The notes beneath the pieces were generated by a model. That model was not told the DNA's origin and did not search any database. It saw nothing but the letters and a program-made list of their open reading frames with translations. A stretch of 64,000 bases of DNA from JAIBBD01 sp041390685. Lineage in GTDB: Bacteria; Chloroflexota; Dehalococcoidia; UBA2979. The position numbers were made by a program, and so were the translations under genes. Numbering within the stretch: the stretch's first letter is position 1; the number at the start of each line of letters is the position of its first letter. The DNA is taken from positions 1,860,001 through 1,924,000 of the forward strand of contig JAWKPL010000001.1 in the NCBI GenBank assembly GCA_041390685.1, read 5' to 3'. Below are positions 8,076 to 16,525 of this stretch, piece by piece.

Positions 8076-9080
8076 CTATTGGATCAGCGCCTCGAGGAGG
8101 GGGCGGGCAAGCTTCGGATCGGCGGGGAGTTTCTTCATCAGCGGGATGTCGACGCCGAGCTCGGCGCGCTCCCGGAGCTGTTCGCGGGCGGACTCGACGG
8201 GGCCGATGACGTCGATGTCGCGGACCATGCGGTCGGAGATGGCGGCGATGGCGCCCTCGCGGTCGCGCTGGGCGAAGGCGGCGCGGGAGGCGGCGACCTC
8301 GGCCTCGTAGCCCTGGCGTTCGAACATCTGCCAGTAGAAGTCGCCCATGCGGTTGATGTAGTGGGAGAGGTGCTCGCGGGCGGCGCGCCACTGCGCCTCG
8401 TCGTTCGTGCCGTCGGTGATCCAGACGGACATGTGGGGCGCGATCGTGAGGGCTGAGGGGTCGCGGCCGGCCTCGCGGGCGGCGTCATCGAGCTGCTTGC
8501 GGAGGTCGGGGAAGCGCTGCTTCGGCCAGTGGATGGGGATGATGCCGTCGGCGACCTGCGCGGTCTGGCGGATGGACTTCGGCGTGATGGAGGCGATGTA
8601 GACGGGGATGTCGGTGCGCGGGCGGACGTAATCCATCGTGAAGCCGCGGTCGAGGTGAAAGAGGGTGCCGTCGTACTGGAGGCGGTCACCTCGGATGAGG
8701 GTCTTGAAGATGTCGACGTACTCCTTGAGGCGGAGCAGGGGGCGGTCGAAGGGGACGCCGTGGAAGCCCTCTATGACGGCGGAGGCGGAGGAGCCGAGGC
8801 CGAGCATGGCGCGGCCGCCCGAGATGACATCGAGGGCCGCGAACTCCTGGGCGATGGCGGCGGGGCTGCGCGAGAAGTGGTTGATGATGGCGGTGCCGAG
8901 GCGGATGTTGCGCGTCTCGCGGGCCATGACCGTGAGCCAGGGGAGAGCGGAGAGACCCCAGGTCTCGGTGCTGCAGAGCAGCTCGTAGCCAAGGTCGTCG
9001 GCGAGGCGTACGAACTCGATGTGGCGGTCGAGGGCGCCGGGGGCGGAGTAGTCCTCCTGGAACACGATGCCGAGCCGCAT
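8076..9080 (-). CDS. LLM-class flavin/F420-dependent oxidoreductase
   Basis: A 334-residue protein of the bacterial luciferase-like monooxygenase superfamily (TIM barrel). Evidence: the N-terminal MRLGIVFQEDYSAPG strand, the internal LGTAIINHFSRSPAAIAQEFAALD segment and SGGRAMLGLGSSA, which are hallmark regions of the fold, followed by IPVYIASITPKSIRQTAQVADG. Members use F420 or FMN to oxidise or reduce small molecules; cofactor and substrate cannot be fixed here. The start is decided by AGGAGG 7 nt upstream of ATG 9080. It is unpartnered; neighbours suggest lipid or xenobiotic CoA metabolism. Confidence 0.87.
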   Translation of the reverse strand: MRLGIVFQEDYSAPGALDRHIEFVRLADDLGYELLCSTETWGLSALPWLTVMARETRNIRLGTAIINHFSRSPAAIAQEFAALDVISGGRAMLGLGSSASAVIEGFHGVPFDRPLLRLKEYVDIFKTLIRGDRLQYDGTLFHLDRGFTMDYVRPRTDIPVYIASITPKSIRQTAQVADGIIPIHWPKQRFPDLRKQLDDAAREAGRDPSALTIAPHMSVWITDGTNDEAQWRAAREHLSHYINRMGDFYWQMFERQGYEAEVAASRAAFAQRDREGAIAAISDRMVRDIDVIGPVESAREQLRERAELGVDIPLMKKLPADPKLARPLLEALIQ

Positions 9081-9156
9081 GGTCGCCTCCTGTGACGCCT
9101 CGAGGGGTGGTTCGTGGAAGTGATGGTACGGCGCTCGGGGAGCGGGCGCAGGGGGA

Positions 9157-10248
9157 TCAGGCCGTTTCCCGCCGCCTCCCGCGGACGAACGAAGCGGAGG
9201 CGTAGGCGAGCAGGGCGGCCAATCCGACGAACGCCAGCGCCGCGACGTTGCCCGATGAACCTTCGAGACGGCTGTCAGGGGCGGAGGCAGCCCGGCTTTC
9301 GCCCCCGCCCGTGGGCACCGTCGATTCGGCGGCGGATGGCGGCGGGAGCGGGGGGAGGTCCAGGGAGGCGTGGAAGGCCTCGCGGAGTTCGGGCGGGATG
9401 ACGAAGCCGCGGCCGATCCACGCACTGTTGCTCGGGAGGGGGAGTCCCGCGATCACCCCGGTGGTGGGGTAGTACGCGAGTCGAACCTCGCGGCCGTCGA
9501 TCTCGAGGGAGAGCCAGTCGGGTTCGGCGTAGCCGTAGACCATCGCCTCGATGGCTTCGTCGTAGTCCGCCGGCGCGCCCGTGTGAAGCTTCGCGCCCAG
9601 CCTGGAACCGTACACCTCGACTTCAGGCCAGGTGGCCGAACCGGCGATGCGCCAGAACTCCTCGAGGGTGGCCGTCGTCAGGGGACGCTCGCCGACAACC
9701 ACGGAGGTCGGCCGGCCGTCCCGAGCATCGGCGGCCAACACGTCGAGGATGCCCGGTTGCTCAGGCAATTCGCCAGCGCGGCCGAGCCTGATGTAACGGT
9801 CCAGGATCGCGGCGCGGCCGGCGTCGAGGCGGGCCCAGCGAGGCGGGTCGTCGCCGATGTGGAGCTCGACCGCTCCGATGCCCGGGTAGTAGGTCGAGCG
9901 TGGCACGCGGCCCTCGCCAAACTCGACGTCACGCCACAGGCCGAACGGGTTGTTGCCGAGTAAGGCGGCGGCGATTCCGCTCTGGAGCTCGTACCCGGTG
10001 CCCAGATCCACGGGCTGGGCATCGAGCCGTGTCGGCCAGCCATCGGGCAGATCGAGGTTCGAACGGGGGTCCGGCAGCGCCCAGAAGGCGTAGGCGTCCT
10101 CGAACGCGAGTGTGATCGGAAAGGGCAGGTCGCCGCCTGAGAGGATGGCCGCATCGACCTTCGCCTCGACCGGGGTGGCGCCCCCGGCGGCGGCGAGCGC
10201 GGCGAGGAGGAGGGCTGCGGCAGTCAGGATGCGGGCGGCGGTGCGCAT
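9157..10248 (-). CDS. Secreted, C-terminally membrane-anchored protein of unknown function
   Basis: A 363-residue protein with a signal peptide (MRTAARILTAAALLLAALAAAG, cleavage near ATPVEAK), a large acidic ectodomain, a Pro/Ser/Gly-rich spacer at about 300-325, and a C-terminal transmembrane helix (VAALAFVGLAALLAYASASFV) followed by RGRRRE. This is the architecture of a surface protein held by its C-terminus. I recognise no domain. Blocks such as FPITLAFEDAYAFWALPDP and ADYDEAIEAMVYGYAEPDW recur in a broken neighbouring copy at 10993-11605, so the family has duplicated here. GGAGG lies 5 nt before ATG. Confidence 0.7.
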   Translation of the reverse strand: MRTAARILTAAALLLAALAAAGGATPVEAKVDAAILSGGDLPFPITLAFEDAYAFWALPDPRSNLDLPDGWPTRLDAQPVDLGTGYELQSGIAAALLGNNPFGLWRDVEFGEGRVPRSTYYPGIGAVELHIGDDPPRWARLDAGRAAILDRYIRLGRAGELPEQPGILDVLAADARDGRPTSVVVGERPLTTATLEEFWRIAGSATWPEVEVYGSRLGAKLHTGAPADYDEAIEAMVYGYAEPDWLSLEIDGREVRLAYYPTTGVIAGLPLPSNSAWIGRGFVIPPELREAFHASLDLPPLPPPSAAESTVPTGGGESRAASAPDSRLEGSSGNVAALAFVGLAALLAYASASFVRGRRRETA

Positions 10249-10326
10249 GACGACCTCCGAGGGGACGGCGATGACAATCGGCGCTGCCGCGAACGAGTAT
10301 CGCCGTCGCGGCCGGCCGAATGCCAG

Positions 10327-10782
10327 TTAGTCGGTCACCTGACCGTTGACCGATGTCGGCGCCGCGTCGATCGTTACTGCAATGGTGTCGCCAAGTGCCG
10401 GCGGCGCTCCCTCGAGCGTCGCATAGGTGAACGTGATCGTATCTGCATCCAGACTGGCGTCCAGAATCTCGACGACCGTGGTCTGTTCGTCCGTCTCGTC
10501 CACGATCACTGCGTTGGGCGGTGAGGCGGCGAAATCGCCGCCCTCGTCCCACGCATCGATTAGCGTCTCCACGCTCCAGTACTCCACCAGCCTTTGCGGC
10601 CGGTCGGTGAAGGCAAGAAGCTCCGAACCCGTCGCGAGCGACAGCGTCCCGTCGCCAACGGCTGCGACGGTCCCTTGCAGAACCAGCAGCCATCCGGCCT
10701 CTGCCTCGTCCGAATCGCCGCTGCCGCAAGCGGCGAGAGCGAACGTTGTGAAAGCGACGGCCAGTCCTGCCCGAATACGCAT
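10327..10782 (-). CDS. Putative lipoprotein, unknown function
   Basis: A 151-residue protein with a clear lipoprotein signal: basic start, hydrophobic AVAFTTFALAAC and a lipobox LAAC followed by GSGDSDEAEAG, an acidic tether. The mature part is beta-strand-like, acidic and Thr-rich (TFTYATLEGAPPALGDTIAVTI). I do not recognise it. It sits between the 363-residue surface protein and its decayed paralogue, all on the same strand, so it may belong to the same envelope system. AGAGG lies 6 nt before ATG. Confidence 0.65.
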   Translation of the reverse strand: MRIRAGLAVAFTTFALAACGSGDSDEAEAGWLLVLQGTVAAVGDGTLSLATGSELLAFTDRPQRLVEYWSVETLIDAWDEGGDFAASPPNAVIVDETDEQTTVVEILDASLDADTITFTYATLEGAPPALGDTIAVTIDAAPTSVNGQVTD

Positions 10783-10992
10783 GCGTTGCCTCTTCAGTCT
10801 CGACGCTTGCGGGCCGCCAGTGTTCTCAGCCGCAGGGCTTTCAAACGGATGAAACCCTCGGCATGCTTCTGATCGAACGCGCCACGATCGTCCTCGACTT
10901 TACCAGCTCATCGGAGCTGAGCGATTGCGGCGATTTCCGGCCGACGACGATGACATTGCCCTTGTACGGTTACAGCCGAACCGTACGCTCGA

Positions 10993-11605
10993 CGCGTACG
11001 AAGCCGCGGCCGATCCACGCACTGTTGCTCGGGAGGGGGAGTCCCGCGATCACCCCGGTGGTGGGTTAGTACGCGAATCGGACCTCGCGGCCGTCGATCT
11101 CGAGGGAGAGCCAGTCGGGTTCGGCGTAGCCGTAGACCATCGCCTCGATGGCTTCGTCGTAGTCGGCCCGGCGCCGAGGTGGGCCCAGCGAGGCGGGTCG
11201 TCGCCGATGCGGAACTCGACCGCTCCAGCGCCCGGGTAGTAGGTCGAGCGTGGCAGGCGCCCCTCGCCAAACGCGATATCCCGCCACAGGCCGAACGGGT
11301 TGTTGCCGAGGAAGGCGGCGGCGATTCCACTCTGTAGCTCGTAGCCCGTGCTCGGCTGAAGGGCGGAGTGGAGTATCGAGCCGCGGCGGCCAGCCGTCGG
11401 GCAGGTCGGGATCCTCTGCCGGGGGTTCCGGCAGCGCCCACAGGGCGTAGGCGTCCTCGAACGCGAGTGTGACCGGGGTGGGCAGGTCGCCGCGAGCGAA
11501 GATCGTCGCGTCGACCTTCGCCTCGACTGGGGTGGCGCCCTCGGCGGCGGCGAGGGCAGAGAGGAGGAGCGCGGCTGCGGCCAGGGCGCGGACGGTGGTG
11601 CACAT
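10993..11605 (-). pseudogene. Decayed paralogue of the 363-residue secreted protein
   Basis: This stretch aligns closely with 9401-10250. The signal peptide (ATG 11605, MCTTVRALAAAALLLSALAA) and the AFEDAYALWALP block are kept. After the block DGWPPRLD the frame is lost by indels near 11360-11390. About 260 bp matching 9570-9830 are missing near 11168. In the last conserved block a G-to-T change (forward strand) turns a Tyr codon into TAA, ending the frame at 11066. DNA identity is highest at 10999-11168, so duplication or gene conversion is recent. The segment encoding the anchor helix is absent. Confidence 0.8.
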
Positions 11606-11665
11606 GACGGACTCCGAGGGCAGGGCGCCGCCCTCGATGATCACGAATGCAGTGCCCATCGTGCG

Positions 11666-12607
11666 TCAGCGCTTCGGCAAGACCTCCGTGAGGAAGGAGT
11701 CGAGCGCGCGGGCGAAGTCGACGGGGTTGTCGGAGTGGACGTTGTGGGTAGCGCGGGGGATGACGACGAGGCGGGCGTTGGTCATCGCGGCGACGGTCCG
11801 TTCGGCGGCCTCCTGGGAGAGAATCTTGCTGTCGGCGCCCTTGAATAGCAGCGTGGGCTGGTGGATCGCGCGGATGTCGGCCCAGAGGGCGTCGGCACGG
11901 CGGTCGTTCTCGGCCTTGCGCTGCTCCTCGGTGAGGTCGTGCATGCCGGGGCGGGGGCGGTGGTCCTGCTTCCACGTCCAGCCCTCGGCGGTCGGCTTGA
12001 GGCTGTGGGTGAGGCTGTAGCGCAGGTGGTCGGGCGGGCGGTGCGGCATGAACTGGATGGCGCGGTTGAGGAAGTCGTCGAAGCTGTTGAGGGTCTCGGT
12101 GGCGGCTCGGAACGCCTCCATCTCGAGGAGGCCCTCACGTTCGGTCTCGGGGGCGATGTCGACGATGCCGACGGCGTCGAGGCGCTCGGGGTGGCGGGCG
12201 GCGTAGCGGATGGTGTTCATGCCGCCCATGGACATGCCGACGAGCGTCATGTGGTCGTAGTTGAGGTGCTCGATGAACTGACGGGTGTCTTCGAGCATGA
12301 GGTCGTTGTTGTCCTCGGCGAGGCGGTCCTCGGGGGTCCAGTCGGTGTCGCCGTGGCCGCGCTGGTCGAGGCACACGAGGTGGTACCTGTCGCGCAGGAG
12401 GAGCGCGGCCATGTCCCACGTGTGCGCCGTGAGAGAGCCGCCGTGCAGCAGCACGACGTGGGGAAGGTGCTCGTTGCCCCAGTCGAGGTAGTGGAAGTTG
12501 ATGCCGTTGAGTTTGACCCAGTGGTCGGTGGGGGCGACGACGGCGGGGACGGCGATGTTCTGGGCGCGGGCGGCCGCCGCCATCAGTTCGGTCTGGTCCA
12601 TGGTCAT
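11666..12607 (-). CDS. Alpha/beta hydrolase
   Basis: A 313-residue cytosolic hydrolase. The catalytic layout is clear: oxyanion region HVVLLHGGSLTAHTWD, LDQRGHGDTDW, nucleophile elbow VGMSMGGMN with the central Ser, acidic residue in the strand TLLFKGADSKILS, and His in PRATHNVHSDNP. This matches epoxide-hydrolase/haloperoxidase/meta-cleavage hydrolase-type enzymes, but the substrate is unknown. GGAG sits 5 nt before the ATG at 12607; a second in-frame ATG two codons later is also possible. The gene is divergent from the thioesterase pair, with a G-quadruplex-like repeat between them. Confidence 0.85.
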   Translation of the reverse strand: MTMDQTELMAAAARAQNIAVPAVVAPTDHWVKLNGINFHYLDWGNEHLPHVVLLHGGSLTAHTWDMAALLLRDRYHLVCLDQRGHGDTDWTPEDRLAEDNNDLMLEDTRQFIEHLNYDHMTLVGMSMGGMNTIRYAARHPERLDAVGIVDIAPETEREGLLEMEAFRAATETLNSFDDFLNRAIQFMPHRPPDHLRYSLTHSLKPTAEGWTWKQDHRPRPGMHDLTEEQRKAENDRRADALWADIRAIHQPTLLFKGADSKILSQEAAERTVAAMTNARLVVIPRATHNVHSDNPVDFARALDSFLTEVLPKR

Positions 12608-12718
12608 CGGTCGCTCCTTCGCGTCCGCGTCGCTGTTCGTCGATGGCGGGCATCGTACACGGCGGGCGGGCGTGGGGGTTGGGCGCGCGCATTGCGAGCT
12701 TTCACCTCGTACCAGGCT

Positions 12719-12780
12719 TCTCGGGGGGGACCCCCTCCCCCACCCTCCCCCCGAGCGAGGGAGGGGCAGCCCCGGGAGCT
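12719..12780. repeat. GC-rich interspersed repeat with single-base-loop G-quadruplex motif
   Basis: Read on the minus strand, this resembles the dispersed intergenic element of many GC-rich bacteria that translates as xPSLARGEGGGxG. It contains G6-A-G3-T-G5-A-G5 at 12731-12752 (C-runs on the plus strand), four G-runs with 1-nt loops, predicting a very stable quadruplex. It also has a GGGGCAGCCCC dyad at 12773-12780 and nearby. It lies in the 252-bp divergent spacer between the hydrolase and thioesterase genes. Confidence 0.6.
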
Positions 12781-12859
12781 TTGAGCAGGCGCGGCGCGTC
12801 CCTCGACGGTGGGCGGCGGGCGCTGGTATGGTGCCGGTCGCATCGAGGGAGGGCGACGG

Positions 12860-13294
12860 ATGCCGGTGCAGCCACTGGCGGAATGGCGTCAACGCTGGGA
12901 GAACGAGGGCGCGAAGCACCTCGGGGTGCGGCCTGTAGAGGTCGCGGAAGGGTACGCGCGGTTCTCGATCGACCTGCCGTACGGGGATGAGCGCGATGGC
13001 GACCTCGATTTCCTGAACCTGGCGCTGTCCTACGCGGTCGACGTCGCGGCGCTGGCGTCCGTGATCGCCCGTGTCGACCCGGAGCGGGAGCAGCCGAACG
13101 GCACGGCCTCGTTGCACCTGAACTTCCTCGAGGCGCCGTCGGGGCCGGTGAGCGTCGAGGGGCGGGTCGTGTACTGGCAGGTGCCAGGCGCGCTGATCGA
13201 GGTGGTGGCGACGGGCGTCGACGGGGCGCTGATTGCGCGGGGTGTGTCGCCGTATTCGTTACGGGCGAAGACGCCCGAGGGGGCGGCCTCGTGA
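12860..13294 (+). CDS. PaaI-like hot-dog thioesterase, first of a pair
   Basis: A 144-residue hot-dog fold protein. The pattern FSIDLPYGDERDGDLDFLNLALSYAVDVAALASVIAR matches the long central helix of PaaI/YbgC-type acyl-CoA thioesterases, followed by the beta strands TASLHLNFLEAP and VSVEGRVVYWQV and ALIARGVSPYSLRA. The usual N/H-G-G catalytic loop is replaced by DGDLDFLN, so activity may be altered or it may pair with the next gene product. GAGGGAGGG lies 6-14 nt before ATG 12860. It overlaps the next gene by 4 bp (GTGA). Confidence 0.72.
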   Translation: MPVQPLAEWRQRWENEGAKHLGVRPVEVAEGYARFSIDLPYGDERDGDLDFLNLALSYAVDVAALASVIARVDPEREQPNGTASLHLNFLEAPSGPVSVEGRVVYWQVPGALIEVVATGVDGALIARGVSPYSLRAKTPEGAAS

Positions 13295-13704
13295 GCCCCG
13301 CCGCGAGCGAGCTGGCTTCGCAGGCGCAGGCATCGCCGACGTACCGCGAGTTCGGGGCGACGGTCCCGACGCTCGACGCGGAGCGGGCGGTGATCAGCGT
13401 GCCTCGGGAGTCCGTGCGGCTGCGCGGGGTGCGCGACTCCATCAACGGCGGCGTGGTGGCGACACTCGCGTGCGCGGCTTCGCGGCTGCTGCTGCAGGCG
13501 CGGCTCGGCGACGAGGGGCGCGCGGGGCCGGCGACCGAGATCGACATCGCCTACCTGTCGGCGGCACGCGGGTCCGTGACGACGTTCGAGGCGCGGATAC
13601 TGCGCCAGGGCGGGCGCGTGGCGGTGTGCGAGGTCGAGGTGCGGGACACCGACGATGGCACGCTGAACGCGAAGGCGCGGGTCTCGCTCGACATCCTGCG
13701 TTAG
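13291..13704 (+). CDS. PaaI-like hot-dog thioesterase, second of a pair
   Basis: A 137-residue hot-dog protein with the canonical SINGGVVATLACAAS loop-helix (the NGG loop before the central helix), then TEIDIAYLSAARG and ARILRQGGRVAVCEVEVRD strands of a PaaI-type thioesterase. It probably hydrolyses an acyl- or aryl-CoA. The GTG start overlaps the previous stop (GTGA), so translation is coupled. Since its partner keeps the fold but lacks the NGG loop, the two may form a heteromeric enzyme. An acyl-CoA dehydrogenase gene follows 76 bp later on the same strand. Confidence 0.8.
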   Translation: MSPAASELASQAQASPTYREFGATVPTLDAERAVISVPRESVRLRGVRDSINGGVVATLACAASRLLLQARLGDEGRAGPATEIDIAYLSAARGSVTTFEARILRQGGRVAVCEVEVRDTDDGTLNAKARVSLDILR

Positions 13705-13780
13705 CGGGGTCTCCTCATCACTCCCTGACTCCTCCGAGCTACACTGCGGGCGACCGTCGAGGATTCGCGAGGGGGACGTC

Positions 13781-14935
13781 ATGCCTGAGTCGATCGGTGC
13801 GGAGCTGGAAGCGCTGCGAGCGAAGGTGCAGGCGTTCATCGACGACGACCTGAAGCCGCTCGAAGCGGCGCTCGGCGAGGATGCGGAGGATGTGTCCGCG
13901 GAGACGCGCGGGCGTGTGCGGGAGCGCTCTCGGGAGCTGGGGCTGTTCCAGATGACGCAGCCCGAAGAGTTCGGCGGGGTCCGCACGGGGCCGCTCGCGC
14001 TGACGGTGGTGCGAGAGACGCTCGCAGCGGCGAACTCGCGGCTGACGCGGTACGTGTTCGGCCCGGGGCCGGGCGCCCTCGGCTCCGCCACGGGGGAGCT
14101 GCGGGCGCGCTACCTCGAGCCGGTGCTGCGCGGCGAGAAGCAGGGGGCGTGGGCGTTCACGGAGCCGGGCGACGCGCCGCGGCCGACGTGGGCGACACGC
14201 GACGGCGACGACCTCGTGGTGACGGGGCGCAAGTCGTACGTGTCGGGGGGCGCGGAGGCGGATTTCTACACCGTGCTCGTGAACGTCGAGGAGGACGGGA
14301 GCGGGCCGGGCGGCACGGCCCTCGTCGTGATCGACCGGGGGACGCCGGGGCTTGTGATGCAGCGGGAGTTCCGCAGCCTGGAGGGCGGGGGGCACATCGA
14401 CCTGCGCATCGAAGGTGTGCGCGTGCCGCAGGCGAACGTGGTGGGGAAGATCGGCGAGGGGATGCCGCGGGCACTGGGAAACATCACCTCGATGCGGCTC
14501 GGGCTGGCGGCGCAGGCCTCGGGGCTCGCGATGTGGGTGACGGAGTTCACGGAGCGGAACATCACGGCGCCGCATCGCGGCGGGGGCAAGCTCGCGGACC
14601 GCGAGGGGGTGCGCCTGCACTACGGCGAGATGCGGATGCAGACGTACGCGGTGCGCTCGATGCTCTATCGGACCGCGCGGCTGGCCGAAGGCTCCTCGAA
14701 GGAGGAGGAGTCGATGAACGAGATTATGGCGACGAAGGTGTTCGCGACGGAGACGCTGGGGCGCGTCGTGGATACGGCGATCCAGCTCGCCGGCGGACAG
14801 GCGCTGATCATCGGGCACCCGCTGGAGCGGCTGTACCGCGAGGTGCGGTCGTGGCGGATCGCCGAGGGGCCCTCGGACGTGCTGCGGCTGAACATCGCGC
14901 GGGGGCGAGTGGAGTTCGGGTCGGGGCGGCTGTAG
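13781..14935 (+). CDS. Acyl-CoA dehydrogenase
   Basis: A 384-residue acyl-CoA dehydrogenase. The N-terminal helical domain starts with LEALRAKVQAFIDDDLKPLE; the middle domain has GAWAFTEPGDAPRPTWATRDGDDLVVTGRKSYVSGG; the C-terminal domain has IQLAGGQALIIGHPLERLYREVRSWRIAEGPSDVLRLNIARG, the FAD-contacting signature with the typical Arg-rich end. It should oxidise an acyl-CoA in the cytosol with ETF as acceptor. Together with the two hot-dog genes upstream it forms a plausible CoA-thioester cluster. A TACACT box lies about 35 nt upstream and GAGGGGG about 4-10 nt before ATG. Confidence 0.88.
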   Translation: MPESIGAELEALRAKVQAFIDDDLKPLEAALGEDAEDVSAETRGRVRERSRELGLFQMTQPEEFGGVRTGPLALTVVRETLAAANSRLTRYVFGPGPGALGSATGELRARYLEPVLRGEKQGAWAFTEPGDAPRPTWATRDGDDLVVTGRKSYVSGGAEADFYTVLVNVEEDGSGPGGTALVVIDRGTPGLVMQREFRSLEGGGHIDLRIEGVRVPQANVVGKIGEGMPRALGNITSMRLGLAAQASGLAMWVTEFTERNITAPHRGGGKLADREGVRLHYGEMRMQTYAVRSMLYRTARLAEGSSKEEESMNEIMATKVFATETLGRVVDTAIQLAGGQALIIGHPLERLYREVRSWRIAEGPSDVLRLNIARGRVEFGSGRL

Positions 14936-14944
14936 GGGGCGCGG

Positions 14945-16405
14945 CTAGGGGCGGTCGGCCTCGACGGATACGGGGGCGGGTGTGAGCTGCTCGTAGCGCG
15001 CGGCGGAGCGGGTGCGGATTTCAGGCACACGGAACACCATCACGGTGCTCAGGGCGAGCAGGACCGAGAAGACCGAGAAGGCCACGGTCAGGCCGCCGGA
15101 GACGGTATCCGCCCTCGATGCGATGAGGACGGCGACGGCGATGCCGATCAGGCTGCCGAGCTGCTGGGCCATCATGCGCAGACCGGTGATGGCGGCGATG
15201 CGATCCGGGGCGATCTCGAAGCCCGCGTTGTTCATCGAGGGGTTCGAGATGCCGAAGACGAGGCCGAGCGCGAGCACGATGAGCATGACGTACCAGAAGT
15301 TGTTCAGGCCAAGACCGGGGATGTCGGCGCCCTCGAAGCCCTGCGCCATGAGGAAGATGAGCGCGGCGACGCTCAGGAAGCCGACCATCAACGGGCGGCG
15401 GTAGCCGGTGCGGAGCAGGAGTGAGGCGAAGAGCGCGGAGGACGCCATCATCGCGACGGAGCGGGGGGCGAGGAGCGCGCCGGCCTCGGAGGCGCTGAAG
15501 CCGTAGGTCTCCTGGAGGAAGAGGGGCATGAGCAGGGTCATGCTGCCCCAGCAGAGGCCGAAGAAGAACATGAGGCCGTTGGCGGACAGGAACTCGATGC
15601 GGGTGACGAGGTCCATATCGACCACTGGAACGGGCGTGCGGCGCTCGTGCCAGACGAGGATGGCGAGCGCGGCAAGGCCGGTGGCGGCGGCCCCGGCGAC
15701 GATGGCGTAATTCGGTGTCACTCCCCGCCGGCCGAGCTCGGTGAGGGCGAAGATCAGCGGTGTGGCGGCGGCGGCGATGAGCAGGACGCCGGCGTAGTCG
15801 ACGCGGATGCCCTCGATGCGGCGTCCTCGCGGCAGGAGAGCGAAGCCGAGGACGCAGGCGACGAGGGAGAGCGGGCCGTTGATGCCGAAGGTCCAGCGCC
15901 AGCCGATGGTGTCGACGATGAGGCCGCCGACGGTGGGGCCGAGGACAGAGGCGAAGGGGATGAGCGAGGCGAAGAAGCCGATCGCCTTCGCGCGGTTCTC
16001 GCCGTAGACATCGCCGATGATACCCGAGCCCGCGGGGAGGACGCCGCCTCCGGCGACGCCCTGGACGAAGCGGGCGACGATCATCACGTACACGTTCGGC
16101 GCGCCGGCGCAGACGAGCGAGGCGACGCCGAAGATGGCGAGCCCGCCCGCGAAGACGGACTTCGCTCCGAGGCGTTCGGTGAGGCGGCCGGCGACGGGCT
16201 GGGCGATCACCTGGCCAAGGGCGAAGATCGTGATGACCCAGGAACTCCAGCGGAGCGGCGCGTTGAGATCCTCGGTGAGCTGCTTCACGGAGACCGACAC
16301 CATCGTGAACTGCATGACGACGGTCAGCAGCGAGAGCACGAGCAGCGCGAAGATGAGGTGACGATTCCGGGCGGGCGCCGGCATCGTCGAGGCAGCCGCG
16401 GACAT
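14945..16405 (-). CDS. MFS transporter, DHA2 (EmrB/QacA-type) drug exporter family
   Basis: A 486-residue polytopic protein, the size of the 14-helix DHA2 proton-antiport exporters. Seen: motif A region GRLTERLGAKSVF after helix 2, RFVQGVAGGGVLPAGSGIIGD in helix 4 and the antiporter motif C in VLGPTVGGLIVDTIGWRWTFGIN of helix 5. The final helices carry AGFEIAPDRIAAITGLRMMAQQLGSLIG. Probably exports hydrophobic compounds across the cytoplasmic membrane. GGAG lies 6 nt before ATG 16405. It is divergent from a second MFS gene. Confidence 0.85.
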   Translation of the reverse strand: MSAAASTMPAPARNRHLIFALLVLSLLTVVMQFTMVSVSVKQLTEDLNAPLRWSSWVITIFALGQVIAQPVAGRLTERLGAKSVFAGGLAIFGVASLVCAGAPNVYVMIVARFVQGVAGGGVLPAGSGIIGDVYGENRAKAIGFFASLIPFASVLGPTVGGLIVDTIGWRWTFGINGPLSLVACVLGFALLPRGRRIEGIRVDYAGVLLIAAAATPLIFALTELGRRGVTPNYAIVAGAAATGLAALAILVWHERRTPVPVVDMDLVTRIEFLSANGLMFFFGLCWGSMTLLMPLFLQETYGFSASEAGALLAPRSVAMMASSALFASLLLRTGYRRPLMVGFLSVAALIFLMAQGFEGADIPGLGLNNFWYVMLIVLALGLVFGISNPSMNNAGFEIAPDRIAAITGLRMMAQQLGSLIGIAVAVLIASRADTVSGGLTVAFSVFSVLLALSTVMVFRVPEIRTRSAARYEQLTPAPVSVEADRP

Positions 16406-16525
16406 GTTTGCTCCGGGATGACGTGGGACGTGTGCCTACGACGATAGTGCCGTGTTGCCGTTCAATCAATGTCCGCTAAACCAACGCACATGTGGGACGT
16501 GGCGGGTGGGGTACGATGCGGGCCG

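Noticed and set aside
10056..10064. GGTTCGAAC, resembling a tRNA T-loop
   Set aside because: No acceptor or anticodon stem can be formed around it, and it lies inside the coding frame of the secreted protein.
10964..10986. 8-bp inverted repeat GTACGGTT/AACCGTAC
   Set aside because: It is short, next to a pseudogene end, and not placed at a promoter or stop codon; could be chance.
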